Below are positions 47,207-57,797 of a DNA stretch of 64,000 nucleotides, piece after piece (positions within the stretch are counted from its first letter, which is position 1; each line of letters begins with the position of its first letter). Origin of the DNA: Anastrepha obliqua (taxonomy: Eukaryota > Arthropoda > Insecta > Diptera > Tephritidae); assembly GCF_027943255.1 (NCBI RefSeq), contig NC_072895.1, forward strand, positions 44,614,001 through 44,678,000, given 5' to 3'. The notes beneath the pieces are model-generated. The model was not told the origin of the DNA. It saw only the letters and a list, made by a program, of their open reading frames with translations, and searched no databases. A program made the position numbers and the translations under genes.

Positions 47207-49242
47207 TTTTTGGTGACCTTTGACTGAAATTGCGCAAGCGCTCCAACTCACAATCTGGTCAAAGTAGGTCACACTTTATTTTTCCGTAGTATTTAATTAC
47301 TTTATTAGTTAATTGGTTTAAATTTGTGACTTGTGAAAAATCACATTAATTGGTAATTTTACCCATTAGAATTAACATGATTTAATATTTAAATATGAGC
47401 GAAAAAACAAGCGCACGAATTGGCTGTTAAGTTAAATTACTGGCGGTTCTAATGATTATAATTAATATATATGTATGCCATTATAATTAAATTGATTTCT
47501 TTATGAATAAATTGTTTGTGATTTTTACCTTTTATACTCGTCATGCACATTTTTAATTGAAACTTTTGTTCTTGTGTTCAGTGTAATAAACGTTCTTTAC
47601 AAAAGTTTCAGCGGAAAGTTTATGCAGAGAAATAAATTAAATAAATGTTTAATATTTCTTTCTTTTAATACTCCAGTTATAATTGTTTTAAGTAATAATC
47701 ATTTTTTTAGACTATTAATTTTTTAGTTAAACAACTGATTACTCAGCTTGCTCTTTCATTATTAAAAGGCTTAAAACATCAAATAATTTTTTGATCGATT
47801 TTTTTTTCTTGCAGCTACCCTTTCATTTCAATTATAATAAGATAATATTGATTATTGAGCACAATCTTCCCATTTTATTTCACGACCTTTTAAGCAACCA
47901 AAAACAACAAGTTTATTTATGAAGAGCACGCAAAGTAAACAAAAGCTTCAGGTAGCAGACAGACGCAAATATAGCAAAACAATTTCCATTATGGCCCAAA
48001 ATATTCTTAAATTGATTTTTATCGAAATTCCTCTTGATCTTTTTCTTCATGTGGTTATTTAAGTAAACGCAAAGGAAAGTAATGCGAAATGTAAATTGCA
48101 AAATAAAATAAAGTTGCGGAATTCACTTAAGAAATATGGAAATATTCAGGTAGGAAATAAAAGTGGCAAATAAAAACAAAAACGCATACGCAAGGAAAAA
48201 GTATTGCCGTAAAAGCAAAAGTATTTCCCAAGAAAAACACAAAAAGGAAGAAGTTACCGAAATATTTTTACTATTTATTATTGGACAGAATCGATACTTA
48301 ATTTATTAAGTACTCGGGTATCAAACGAATTGACAGTACCTGATTTTTAGAAATATCAATACTGAGTATTGAAAAGTACTCAAAAGTACGCAGTGCTGGG
48401 CATTAAATAGGAGATTTAGTATGACTTCCAAGGATTCAGTGGCAAGTCATAAAGTGGCATTCTACTTGTCGTCAGTGGTGACTTATGTATAGCACTCAAA
48501 CAAAGTAAATATACATTAGGTCGATTGGTTCATCTTCAGAAATTCAAGACATTCGAGCCATTTAAAATCAGCCCTTTTAAAAAATGAAAACACTCATAGA
48601 TTGAAAATATCCGATTCTTTCAATAACTGATACTGCAGTACTAGATTCTGAAAAGTACTCGGCACTTCATATCAATAATTTCTACACATTGAAACACAAA
48701 TCGTGCGGTATTATTATTATTAGTTGCTATCGCGCCGGCTTCCAGCGCATAGTGCCGAAATTGTGCAGTATGCTTTTGAACAACTCAGCTGAAATTCCTA
48801 CCGGTATTTTAGGCGCTGAAATTTTTTGGATACTTCTTAGAACTTTTTCCCTTGCTACAAGCCCCCAATGAAGTGCTTGAGATAGTGGTAGCTTTTGGTA
48901 AAAAGTACGGTTTCAGTGCGTCAGAGAACAATGGAGATATTCCGAATCCTAATTAAGAATAACTACTTACATAATACTTTGCACGATAACAAAATTAAAA
49001 TATACAATGCTTGATCAAAAATAGTAGTGCTACGTAATGCTTTCTTTTCTAAGAATTAATGCCAAAATTGATAATTTTACACTGAGCTTAAAATATGTCA
49101 TATTTCTTATAGTGATGACTAAAACGAAGATTTTAAGGAAGCAGCTGCAACTAAATCTTTGGCATAAAATAATTTGCAATATCCGCAAAGTCGGAGGAAA
49201 GGCCAAAGGCAGTTATTAAAGCCATTGTAATATGCCGATAAA
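47207..49242. other. no gene recognised
   Basis: AT-rich DNA. The repeated AAAAGTACTC words at 48370-48670 and a CAGTGCTGGGCA at about 48391 hint at an old hAT-like end, but no second end was found. Confidence 0.5.
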
Positions 49243-49244
49243 TA

Positions 49245-49517
49245 TAAGGTGGCACAAAATTAATCATCTGCTGATAAATACAAAATGGCACGAAATTAAT
49301 CTTTCAATTTGGTTTTTGAATAACTTTTTTACTAAATAAAGAATAAATTATAGTTTTAAGTAAAAGAAATCCTTATTTTGATATTTACGCACTGCCCTGC
49401 TTTTGCGATTGTGTGCTGCAGCTGTATAGTTCGCAAGTGTAAAATATGTTTGACGTACAACGCCATTTGCAAAAATTAGAAATCTTGCCATAGCGGGATT
49501 AATATTGCGTCACCTTA
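49245..49517. mobile_element. 273-bp MITE
   Basis: The left end TAAGGTGGCACAAAATTAAT is mirrored at the right by TAAGGTGACGCAATATTAAT read inwards. TA flanks stand at 49243-49244 and 49518-49519. No coding sequence. The termini match the outer MITE at 45772-47204. Confidence 0.72.
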
Positions 49518-49759
49518 TAATTTATTAACCAATCCTTCGAGCCTTCAACTAGTAACCTGGGAAAATTAGAGAAAAAGTGTATATGTGTGGAGTTGAAGAT
49601 CAAATTTTATTAATTCTAGTCGCGTTTTCTTAAAAATACCTTAAATCACTTTATGATTATTCCAAATCGAATTTTTGAAGAAGTTGAAAGAAATGATAGC
49701 CATACACATTATTCAATAGAACAAATAACAGCTTATTTGAAGGTACGTCATCTAAACTA

Positions 49760-50880
49760 ATAGCATATGCAGATGACATACCCATAGTGTAACAGGCAAA
49801 TACCTGGATACCGTGAGCAGCATAAAGAATAATACACTAGCAACAGTGTATCAATGGGCAACTCAGACAGGCTTGGGGATAAACGCCGATAAGATGGATA
49901 TGATACTTTTTACTATATAGAAGGTAAAATATCCCGAATTGGCAAAGTACATTGGAGTAATTTTGGATAGGAAACTATCATGGAAGCACCATATATTGGA
50001 GAGGAAGAAAAAGGCCAGTAACGCATTATATGCATGTAAAATAATGCTGGGAGTTATATTAGGTATATCTCCTTCAATGATGTATTGGTGCTACTCCGCT
50101 GTAGTAAAGCCAATATTACTCTATGGTGCTCCAGTGTGGTGGACTGCATTAAGAAAAATGGCACACAAAACACTATGGAAAGTTTTCAACGTTTTGGTGC
50201 ACTCTGCACTACAGGGACAATTAAAACCACTCCTACGGCAGCACTTGAAAGCATACTTAACCTAACACCGATTGACATTGCGGCAGAAGGTCTAGCAGCT
50301 AGATCTGCCGCAAGACTTAACGCAACGGGCGAATTTAGCTGTAAAATATTCGGGCATAGCTCAATAGGTATGAGTTATCGATCTATATGACTCCGAAATA
50401 CAATTGGGTGAAGAGATTCCCAACAACAATAGAAAAAGAGGGGTGAAAAGAGGTATGAAAGCTAGTCCGAATAAGCTTAATATATTCACTGACGGCTCGA
50501 AAATGTTGAACGGAGTAGGTGCAGGGATTTATTGCGCAGAGCTGGACATCAGGCGGCCAATTAAGCTCCCTGACCATTGCATTATTTTTCAAACAGAAGT
50601 CTTTGCGGTAGGAAAGGCTGCGGAAATAGCACTAGCAAGGACATCGGGCAACTCCAAAATAAATATATACGTTGTCAAGCGGCAATAAAGGCAATAAACA
50701 CATATGAAATGTGAAACGTTCTTAGGACCAGGAAAACCATAGAGAGACTAGTCGTAGTCAGCGGTTACACATCTATTGGGTACTCGGACATAAGGGCATT
50801 GCAGGAAACGAAATTGTAGATGAAATTGCCAAATCCCTGTTTACATACAATTCGAACAAGAAAACGACATACTGAAACCT
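49760..50880 (+). pseudogene. I/LOA-like LINE, RT-RNase H remnant
   Basis: On the plus strand a degraded Y-A-D-D box is seen near 49765-49780. ELAKYIGVILDRKLSWKHHI, CKIMLGVILGISPSMMYWCY and VVKPILLYGAPVWWTALRKM follow, then in a second frame TPTAALESILNLTPIDIAAE and AARSAARLNATGEFSCKIFG. The third segment has FTDGSKMLNGVGAGIYC and HCIIFQTEVFAVGKAAEIA of the RNase H domain, and a last piece GHKGIAGNEIVDEIAKS. The domain order equals that of 23040-25215, but the sequence is clearly a different family. Frameshifts and stops show it is inactive; the front of the RT is missing. Confidence 0.87.
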
Positions 50881-51239
50881 ATAAATACGGACTGAAACGA
50901 ATATTAAACAAAATCTAATGGAATTATTTAGCCTTAATCAAGTGAGGGGCAAAATATTTAAGAAGTACGATGGCACAAGAGCCATATGAATGGGGCCGCA
51001 CTCAAACTTGCACGGTGGAAAGAATTTTACAAAATGTTGGTGAAAACTAAACGAGCAGTCGAAATCAAATTATAGTTGATTTTTATGTTTTCATGCGACT
51101 AAATGTAGTTCTTTGCTTTATTATTGTATAATTTCCATTAAATTTATTTTCATTAAAAAATGTTTTTTTTTTTTTGTTTAATTAATTTGAAAGTTTAGCG
51201 AATTTTATACAAATCCCTCCTATGACTACTATTCAGTAG

Positions 51240-51966
51240 TGTCTGGATTCGAAATCCAACACTTACGCCCATGAATTTTTTAGGTGTGGAAACAGATGGA
51301 AGTCGCTAGTGGCCAAACCAGGTGAATACGGTGGGTGCGCCAACAATTCGAACTTTAATTCATGTATTTTAGCTATTGCAAAAATGCTCTTGTGGCACGG
51401 TGCATTGTCCTGATGAAATATAATTTTTTTTCCTTTTCACCAATTTTTCCATTCAGCTGGTTTACAATGATATTCAACAAACAAAATTCCTTTCGAATCC
51501 CAAAAAACTGATGCTAATACCTTCTTGGCCGATTTCTGGACACCTTCTCCTTTCGGAGCCGAAGAACCACGTTCACGCCACTCTTTAGCCTCTTGTTTTG
51601 ATTTAAAATCATGATGATAGAGCAAAGTCTCAGTGATGAATCGATCAAGTGATGAATCGATACACAAAATCCAGTTCACCCTTATCGAAAACGCTTTAAA
51701 CGTTGCTGAGAAAGTCACAATTCAATGTGTTTTTGTTCATTGTTAGCGAGTGCGGCATGAATGGTGCACATAGCTTTCTGAGAATACTGTGGCACGTCGA
51801 TATTAAATGGCTTGTTAACAAAGAATGAATTGACAGATTTTGATTGATTGAGAGGTGGGAATACGTTAATATGAAGAGTGTACCAACATAACAAAACAAA
51901 AAAAAAAAAATAAGCCAGTAGCAACGTCCTCTCTTATCGAACCGCAAAACTTATTGATCAACCTAA
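51240..51966 (-). pseudogene. mariner (DD34D) remnant, second lineage
   Basis: The left terminus on the minus strand is TTAGGTTGATCAATAAGTTT, starting at 51966 next to TA (51967-51968), a typical mariner tip. An untranslated leader follows and then the middle: ILRKLCAPFMPHSLTMNKNT, RFITETLLYHHDFKSKQEAK, EWRERGSSAPK and KVLASVFWDSKGILFVEYH. IIFHQDNAPCHKS has the second aspartate and HPPYSPGLATSDFHLFP the third, 34 residues apart. The first catalytic aspartate has been replaced (T-E-T for T-D-E-T) and there are internal deletions. It belongs with 29640-30298. The right terminus was not found. Confidence 0.85.
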
Positions 51967-51969
51967 TAA

Positions 51970-52200
51970 CCCACCAAATGATAGAAAAACGTTTTTTTCT
52001 AATGGCGGTGGCCCCTCTAAAGGCAATGGCAAACCTCCGAATGTACAGGTATTCTGCCATGAAAAACTCCACATAAAATAAACAACCAGCTGCTGATTGG
52101 AGGCGGTGAAAAAGTGTAGGTTCATCCCATTTGCGGAAAAACATCTTGGCGCAAAGCCAACCACCTAATTAAGTGTGTAAGTGGGAATTATATATGTATA
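51970..52200 (+). mobile_element. tRNA-derived SINE, head-less copy
   Basis: It starts at CACCAAATGATAGAAAAACG, equivalent to the part of the 57484 SINE just after the B box. The body then continues: GCGGTGGCCCCTC, ATGGCAAACCTCCGAATGTA, TTCTGCCATGAAAAACTCC, GTAGGTTCATCCCATTTGCG. The tRNA-like head is missing. It abuts the mariner terminus at 51966. Confidence 0.75.
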
Positions 52201-54080
52201 TATGTGTATATAGTATAGCATAGTTTTTGATAAATGGATTTAAGAAAAAAAAAAAATATATGCATAAAAATTTTAATAAAATCGTTCGAATTCATTTTTT
52301 TACCTATAGAATTAATTTTATTTTGCGATGGGCGAAATTTTATTTTATGATACCTTAGGTTTACTTAAAAAACAAAAAACGATAATAATACAAAAAATTT
52401 GAATAAAATCGCTCGGAACTCTTTTTAAACCTATACGAGTGAAATAGTTGAAGTACCACTCTGGCACTACCCAAGTAGCACTAAAGTGTAGTTTTGATAA
52501 TACGAGTAATAGTATACAATTTTCTACAGACGTCAATAGGCACTGCCGGGTACGACCTGAAAAGTAAAATGTTTTTAAAAATCGATAAACGCGCGAAGTT
52601 CAAATGAGAAAGTCATCTCCACCGCAGTTTATTACCAGAGGAATTTTCTTCTTCTTGATTAGCGCCATAACCGCTTACGCGATTACCAGAGGAATAGTTG
52701 AGAGCTCTAAATCATACATCGGCAATTTTTTACACAACTTCTTAGTATTTCAATATTATGATTTCACATTCATAAGACAACAAACAAATATTGTAAAGAA
52801 TTAAGGGCAAATCACATCTGTGTGTAGATTCAGGTATTAATACATCCGTCATTCACAAGCTGCTTTTTGAACCTTTTCATGCACTACCCCACCACCAGTA
52901 TATTGTTTCTGATTCAAAAATATATCATTTCGGTTAGATTTTCTTCTTTTCACACAGTGTGAACAAACTATGTAAAAGCCAAAATATGCAAACACAAACA
53001 TATTCCGAATCAATGAGCCACACACAAAAGCAACACAATCGAAAAGCATTCGTTCGCCATATGGCAAGAGCTACTCCCGTTAAGCGCTTGCAAATCGTAG
53101 CGATAAATAAACGATTTCAAATGTCAATAACTCACCAGTGTAGCGTAACAATAGAAAACACGAAAACAAAGTAAATAAAAAGCAAACAAAATAGTAGTAT
53201 GTGTCAGTATGTACGTAGGGGACCACCTATAGTGCATTGAAGGGAGGGCAATGGGTTGCCTATGCGCATCACTTCACCTCGGTTGGCACGCCGCGGCGTG
53301 CGTTTGCTGTATAAACGGTAGCCATTTAACAATGCAATGCAGTATAAAACAAAAAACAAAAAGAGTAAAAAGGAAATTTTAAAAATGTATTTTAGGTTTT
53401 TTGCAAACGTAATTCATTTCCATTACAATAGTAAGCATCAATTGTTGTGGAGCAGATTTTTCATTGCAAACATGTGTATGTATGCAGGTACTGATCTGTA
53501 CAAATGCAGAATCTTACATAATACATGTTTGCTATAGATCATTTTTGGTGCAGCTGTCAGCTGATATTTACATACATACATGCATTCGTACGCAGGTAGA
53601 TGGTCCTTGTGAGAATACTTATTTATGACTTTTCATTCAGAATTTTGTTAAGAGGATTTGGAAAGCAACATTCCATATGAAAGCCTGGTTGTATCACGTG
53701 AATATTTGCGATGACTATGCAGGCATGTATTGTTTTTCACGTGGGAGTCATATAAGTCACATTTTGTATAATATAAAAAAAAAAATATTTGTATATTAAC
53801 AAGTGGAAAAGCTTCTCAGCTCAGGCTGAAGCAAAGTTTTTATACCCGGCGCAAGTTTTTCAATGAAAACTCAGAGTGATAGTAATATAAAGCATATACT
53901 TTGAGATTGGTTGAAAATTGTCTATGATTTTATAACCTCACGAAATAACCTCACTTTTGTGCAAGTACGTGAAAAAGCAAAACTTAAGTGCGAGTGATTA
54001 ATTTTCAAAAAACGATAACAGAATAAAACGTAAGTGCTTTAAAAAAAAAAAAAAATTATATATACATATATTTATATGTA
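52201..54080. other. no gene recognised
   Basis: AT-rich, unassigned apart from the 37-base LINE tail at 52645-52681. A region at 53220-53320 is more GC-rich, without an open frame of note. Confidence 0.55.
52645..52681 (-). mobile_element. 37-base LINE 3'-end insertion with 14-bp target duplication
   Basis: The sequence CTTCTTGATTAGCGCCATAA followed by CCGCTTACGCG matches the 3' end of the LINE at 42303 (CTTCTTAATAGGACGATAAT, CGCTTACGC). It is flanked by identical ATTACCAGAGGAAT copies at 52631-52644 and 52682-52695. Read on the minus strand it ends in a GAA tail, as expected for an extremely 5'-truncated target-primed insertion. Confidence 0.8.
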
Positions 54081-54686
54081 AACGGTCCGCCATATAACTT
54101 TACGGAATTAAAAATGCTATAAAAAAGAAACTACTCAATATTTTTCCAAACTGCTTTTTTTATTTTGAAGTACAATCCTTCCGGTTAATGATGGAACACA
54201 ACTCTTCGCTTGGACTTTGTACGGCGCCATACCAAGGTCTTTACGCAAAATTCGTCTAAATGATGTTTCCGAAATGTCCAATTGTTGAGAATGACGGTGA
54301 ACTGATGTTTCTGGTGATTCACGAACACTCTCGGCCACAGCAGCAATATTTTCGGGTGTACGCACCGTTTTTGGTCGATCACGCTTTGGTTTGTCAATAA
54401 GCAACCCAGTTTCTCTTACTTTTTTCGCAAAGTAACGCACATACTCTTCATTCGGTGCTTTTCTTCCTCCCATTGCCGTACGTAATTTTCGTACACATTC
54501 TGCAACATTACCATGGTTTTCAAAGTAATGTCGCAATATTTCCCAGCGTTCTTTGAGCGTATACACAACCATTTTCGTTCAGCGGAAGAATAAAACTAAT
54601 TTTCTGTCAAATCAGATGACAGCTAAGTGTTACCATTCTTCAAATAATACCTAGTTCAAATCTGTAACGATAGATGGCGGGCCCTG
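54081..54686 (-). mobile_element. DD41D-type element, 606-bp derivative with DNA-binding frame
   Basis: Same family as 10928-11522: GGTCCGCCATATAACTTTAC near the left and CAGGGCCCGCCATCTATCGT inwards from the right. TA flanks stand at 54079-54080 and 54687-54688. The interior deletion removed the catalytic half of the transposase but left the DNA-binding half as an open minus-strand frame. Confidence 0.9.
54135..54572 (-). CDS. DNA-binding-only transposase fragment of a DD41D element
   Basis: A 145-codon frame starts at ATG 54572 with MVVYTLKERWEILRHYFENH. Residues 1-121 are the paired-type double helix-turn-helix of the family: APNEEYVRYFAKKVRETG (first linker), RPKTVRTPENIAAVAESVRE, HRHSQQLDISETSFRRILRK and GMAPYKVQ. 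The last 24 residues come from the family's 3' end read out of frame after the internal deletion. All three catalytic aspartates are gone, so it cannot transpose DNA. If expressed it could bind family termini in the nucleus and compete with the full transposase, as truncated P-element proteins do; this is inference. No promoter evidence was seen. Confidence 0.7.
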   Translation of the reverse strand: MVVYTLKERWEILRHYFENHGNVAECVRKLRTAMGGRKAPNEEYVRYFAKKVRETGLLIDKPKRDRPKTVRTPENIAAVAESVRESPETSVHRHSQQLDISETSFRRILRKDLGMAPYKVQAKSCVPSLTGRIVLQNKKSSLEKY

Positions 54687-55492
54687 TATATATATATGTT
54701 TTCCTGGGGTCGATATACTCATTTTTCTCAAAGAATAATAACTTTTCCGCTCGTTTTCTATATTGTACAACTAGTTTTTATATATGGCTAGTTTTTATAT
54801 ACAACTTTTTCCTTATTTTATTTTAATTTGTTTTATTGATAATTAAATAATAATTCCCCGAGAAATCAATTTTGTTTTTTTTTTTCAACACTATTAAGGG
54901 GTTATATAACTTGTGTTGGACTAAAAAATCGAAAATTTTTTTATGGCATATTCTAAAAGTACATCATCTTAAGAAGCGCGCGATCTTTCTTGGAACGAGA
55001 AGTGCACGCAAAACTTTAGACGCGATTTTCTCGAAGTCGTGTTTTTTGAAAATTACCGTCCCGGTGATCATTATTTATCAAAAACTATTTGACCGATTTG
55101 CTTAAACTTTTTTTTTTTTAATTACTCGAAGTTACAACCTCGTGAATCTGAACGATTCACTTTTTATAAATATTTGCATAGTTCGCTGGAATTAATTTTT
55201 TTTTTAATTTTTCAACCCCTCAAAAATCGTTTTTGTTGGCGCAAAGCTGTTTTCATATCGAGAAAAAAATTTTTTTTTTAACCGTTCGAATTCACTAAAA
55301 ACATTTTTCTACAATAATCATTTAATTTTTTTTTATTTCAGTTGAGCTGCTCATGCGCTACCGTGATCACCGCAAGCCTCTTCTAAAAAACGGCGTTTCG
55401 GGGGAGGGGCGATATCAACAATAAATAATAACATTTTTAAAATACAAACACCAAAATGTATTCTTCGAGAGTTACCCTTCAGTATGATAATA

Positions 55493-55520
55493 GGACTATG
55501 AATAAGTTCCTTGCGGTTTT
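55493..55520 (+). repeat. left inverted terminal repeat of mariner
   Basis: GGACTATGAATAAGTTCCTT continuing GCGGTTTT, next to TA at 55491-55492. It pairs with 56746-56773. Confidence 0.95.
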
Positions 55521-55662
55521 ACAACAGATGGCGTAACTTGATTATTATTCCATCGATCCACATTTCCAAACATTCATTGGAGAGCTACTGTCGTAAGGCA
55601 CAAACGTCAGTATAAGTTTTTTATTTGAAGCGTAAACAACAATATTTTTACCACACTTGAAA

Positions 55663-56703
55663 ATGTAGAATTTCGTGCCAAATAATGTGTTTTTGCGGGG
55701 AATTCTTCTTCATTATTTTAATATGAAGAAAAAAGCAGCCGAAAGTCATCGTATCTTGGTGGAAGTTTATGGTGAGCATGCTCTAGCTGAGCGAACGTGC
55801 CAGAAGTGGTTTGCACGCTTTAAAAGTGGTGATTTTGGCTTGGAAGACGAAGAACGCGAGGGTGCGCCGCCAAAGTTCATGGATACCGAATTGGAGGAAT
55901 TGCTCGATCAAGATCCGGCTCAAACGCAAGAAGAGGTTGCAAAAACTTTGGGAGTTGATCAATCAACCATTTCCAAACGTTTAAAAGCCATGGGAATGAT
56001 CCGAAAGGTAGGCCATTGGGTGCCGTATGAATTGAAGCCAAGAGACGTTGAACGCCGTTTTATGGCATGCGAACAACTGCTTCAACGGCACAAAAGAAAG
56101 GGTTTTTTGCATCGAATTGTGACTGGCGATGAAAAGTGGGTCCATTACGACAATCCAAAACGTCGGGCAACGTATGGATACCCTGGCCATGCTTCAACAT
56201 CGACGTCGGCGCAGAATATTCATGGCCTGAAGGTTATGCTGTGTATCTGGTGGGACCAGCTGGGTGTTGTGTATTATGAGCTACTGAAACCGAATGAAAC
56301 GATTACGGGGGATGTCTACCGACGACAATTGATGCGTTTGAGCCGAGCACTGCGAGAAAAACGGCCGCAATACGCCGATAGACACGACAAAGTTATTTTG
56401 CAACATGACATTGCTCGGCCACATGTTGCACAAGTGGTCAAAACATACTTAGAAACGCTCAAATGGGATGTCCTACCCCACCCGCCGTATAGTCCAGACC
56501 TTGCGCCATCCGATTACTATCTCTTCCGATCGATGCAACATGGCCTGGCTGACCAGCACTTCAGTAATTACGATGAAGTCAAAAAATGGATCGATTCGTG
56601 GATTGCGGCAAAACCGACCGAATTTTTCACAAAGGGAATCCGTGAATTGCCAGAAAGATGGGAAAAAGTAGTAGCAAGCGATGGACAATACTATGAATAT
56701 TAA
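55663..56703 (+). pseudogene. mariner transposase, full frame with TAG as second codon
   Basis: The ATG at 55663-55665 is followed by TAG and then A-A-T, T-T-C, GTG, CCA. From GTG 55675 the frame is open for 342 codons to TAA 56701-56703. Numbered from that GTG, the paired-like DNA-binding region spans about residues 1-118 with the WVPYEL linker at 115-120. Catalytic aspartates are D152 (TGDEKWVHYDN), D245 (QHDIARPH) and D280 (PSDYYLF), giving DD34D; YSPDLAP is at 272-278. The usual asparagine after D245 is isoleucine here. The next in-frame ATG is 55723, which would drop the first helix. Expression would need stop read-through or GTG/internal initiation, so I treat it as defective. Cecropia-, mellifera- or rosa-type subfamily placement is not decided. 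Confidence 0.93.
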
Positions 56704-56745
56704 ATTTGTAACCATTTTACGTCAATAAAGTTTCAAATTTCGAAA

Positions 56746-56773
56746 AAAAACCGCACGAACTTAACCATAGTCC
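56746..56773 (-). repeat. right inverted terminal repeat of mariner
   Basis: Read inwards it is GGACTATGGTTAAGTTCGTG then CGGTTTT. It differs from the left end at about four bases; the copy ending at 456 is more symmetrical. Confidence 0.93.
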
Positions 56774-57030
56774 TATTATATGCCTCATTTGAATAAAAGT
56801 TCTAAAACATATTTAAAAAAAATTATGAAAATCGTCAATTTTTAGGGGTCATGAGGTATATAACCCCTTAAGAGCTTAACAAATACCATGGAAAAACCAC
56901 TGTATTTATCCGATATTGCCAGTTTCAAGTGGATCAAAACACGCATTGATTTTTGCTTCCATCTAACGAAGGCTCGAAATTCTTAATATGGAGAAAATGC
57001 TCAAGAAAAAAAAATTGTTAAAAATCAATT

Positions 57031-57254
57031 TGATTTATGGTACGAAAGTCAGTGGGCCATTAAAAGGCGTATATTTCTAAAAATTCCGATTAAAAAGTGT
57101 GAAATTTTTATGAAAATTTTTTCTTTTTTTTTAATTTTGTTTAAAAAACTTTTAAGAATAAATGCGATTTATACTACGAAAATTCAGTGGGCCATAAAAA
57201 GGCATACTTTTCTAAAAATTCTGATTAAAAAGTGTGAAATTTCTATGGAAATTT
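57031..57254 (+). repeat. tandem duplication, unit about 135 bp
   Basis: CAGTGGGCCATTAAAAGGCG at about 57050 recurs as CAGTGGGCCATAAAAAGGCA at about 57185. The following TTCTAAAAATTCCGATTAAA and AAGTGTGAAATTT also recur at the same offset. No coding sequence. Confidence 0.75.
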
Positions 57255-57483
57255 GATAACTTTTTTGGTCTTATAGTTTTGTATAAAGTTCAAAACTTTA
57301 AGTTATATAGTTTATATTGTAGCAGAAACTATATTTTTGTAAAATAATGCATTAAAATACTACCATGCTACAATTTGAGGACCATTGACTGGGCATAATT
57401 CCAACTCTGGATGAAGATCAAACTTTAAAATCGGTTGGCATTATTTGGTAAAATTTCTTTGCTATGGCCATTTTGGATTTGCA

Positions 57484-57797
57484 GGCCGCCATAGCCGAAT
57501 GGGTTGGTGCGTGACTACCATTCGGAATTCACAGAGAGAACGTTGATTCCAATCTCGGTGAAACACCAAAATTAAGAAAAACATTTTTCTAAAAGCGGTC
57601 GCCCCTCGGCAGGCACAGCCTCCGAGTGTATTTCTGCCATGAAAAAGCTCTTCATAAAAATATCTACCGTTCGGAGTCGACTTGAAACTGTAGGTTCCTC
57701 CATTTGGGGAATAACATCAAGACGTACACCACAAATGCGAGCACGAGCTCGGCCAAACACCCAGAAAAGGGTGTACGCGCCAATTATATATATATAA
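57484..57797 (+). mobile_element. tRNA-derived SINE, full copy
   Basis: The head GGCCGCCATAGCCGAATGGG contains an A box (TAGCCGAATGGGTTGG). A slightly degenerate B box (GTTGATTCCAATCTCGG) stands near 57540-57560. The body runs through GCGGTCGCCCCTCGGCAGGC and TTCGGAGTCGACTTGAAACT to GTGTACGCGCCAATTATATA. The reverse copy at 42880-43209 aligns over the whole length. No clear target duplication because the 3' end merges into an AT repeat. Confidence 0.85.

Larger units (their letters stand above)
55493..56773 (+). mobile_element. full-length mariner (DD34D), 1281 bp
   Basis: Complete element with 28-bp inverted ends and TA duplication (55491-55492 and 56774-56775), the normal mariner size. It is inserted inside the TTAA element 54898-56867, so it is the younger of the two. 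Its 3' part is nearly identical to the copy at 1-456. Confidence 0.96.
54898..56867. mobile_element. TTAA-flanked element carrying a mariner
   Basis: Starts GGGGTTATATAACTTGTGTT after TTAA (54894-54897). The right end read inwards is GGGGTTATATACCTCATGAC before TTAA (56868-56871). Subtracting the mariner and one TA leaves about 687 bp, the same size class as the other TTAA elements here, although the interior differs. The outer tips resemble the left end of 13193-13881 (GGGGACATATACCT). Confidence 0.7.

Noticed and set aside
48391..48402. CAGTGCTGGGCA resembling a hAT terminus
   Set aside because: No matching second end or 8-bp duplication was found.
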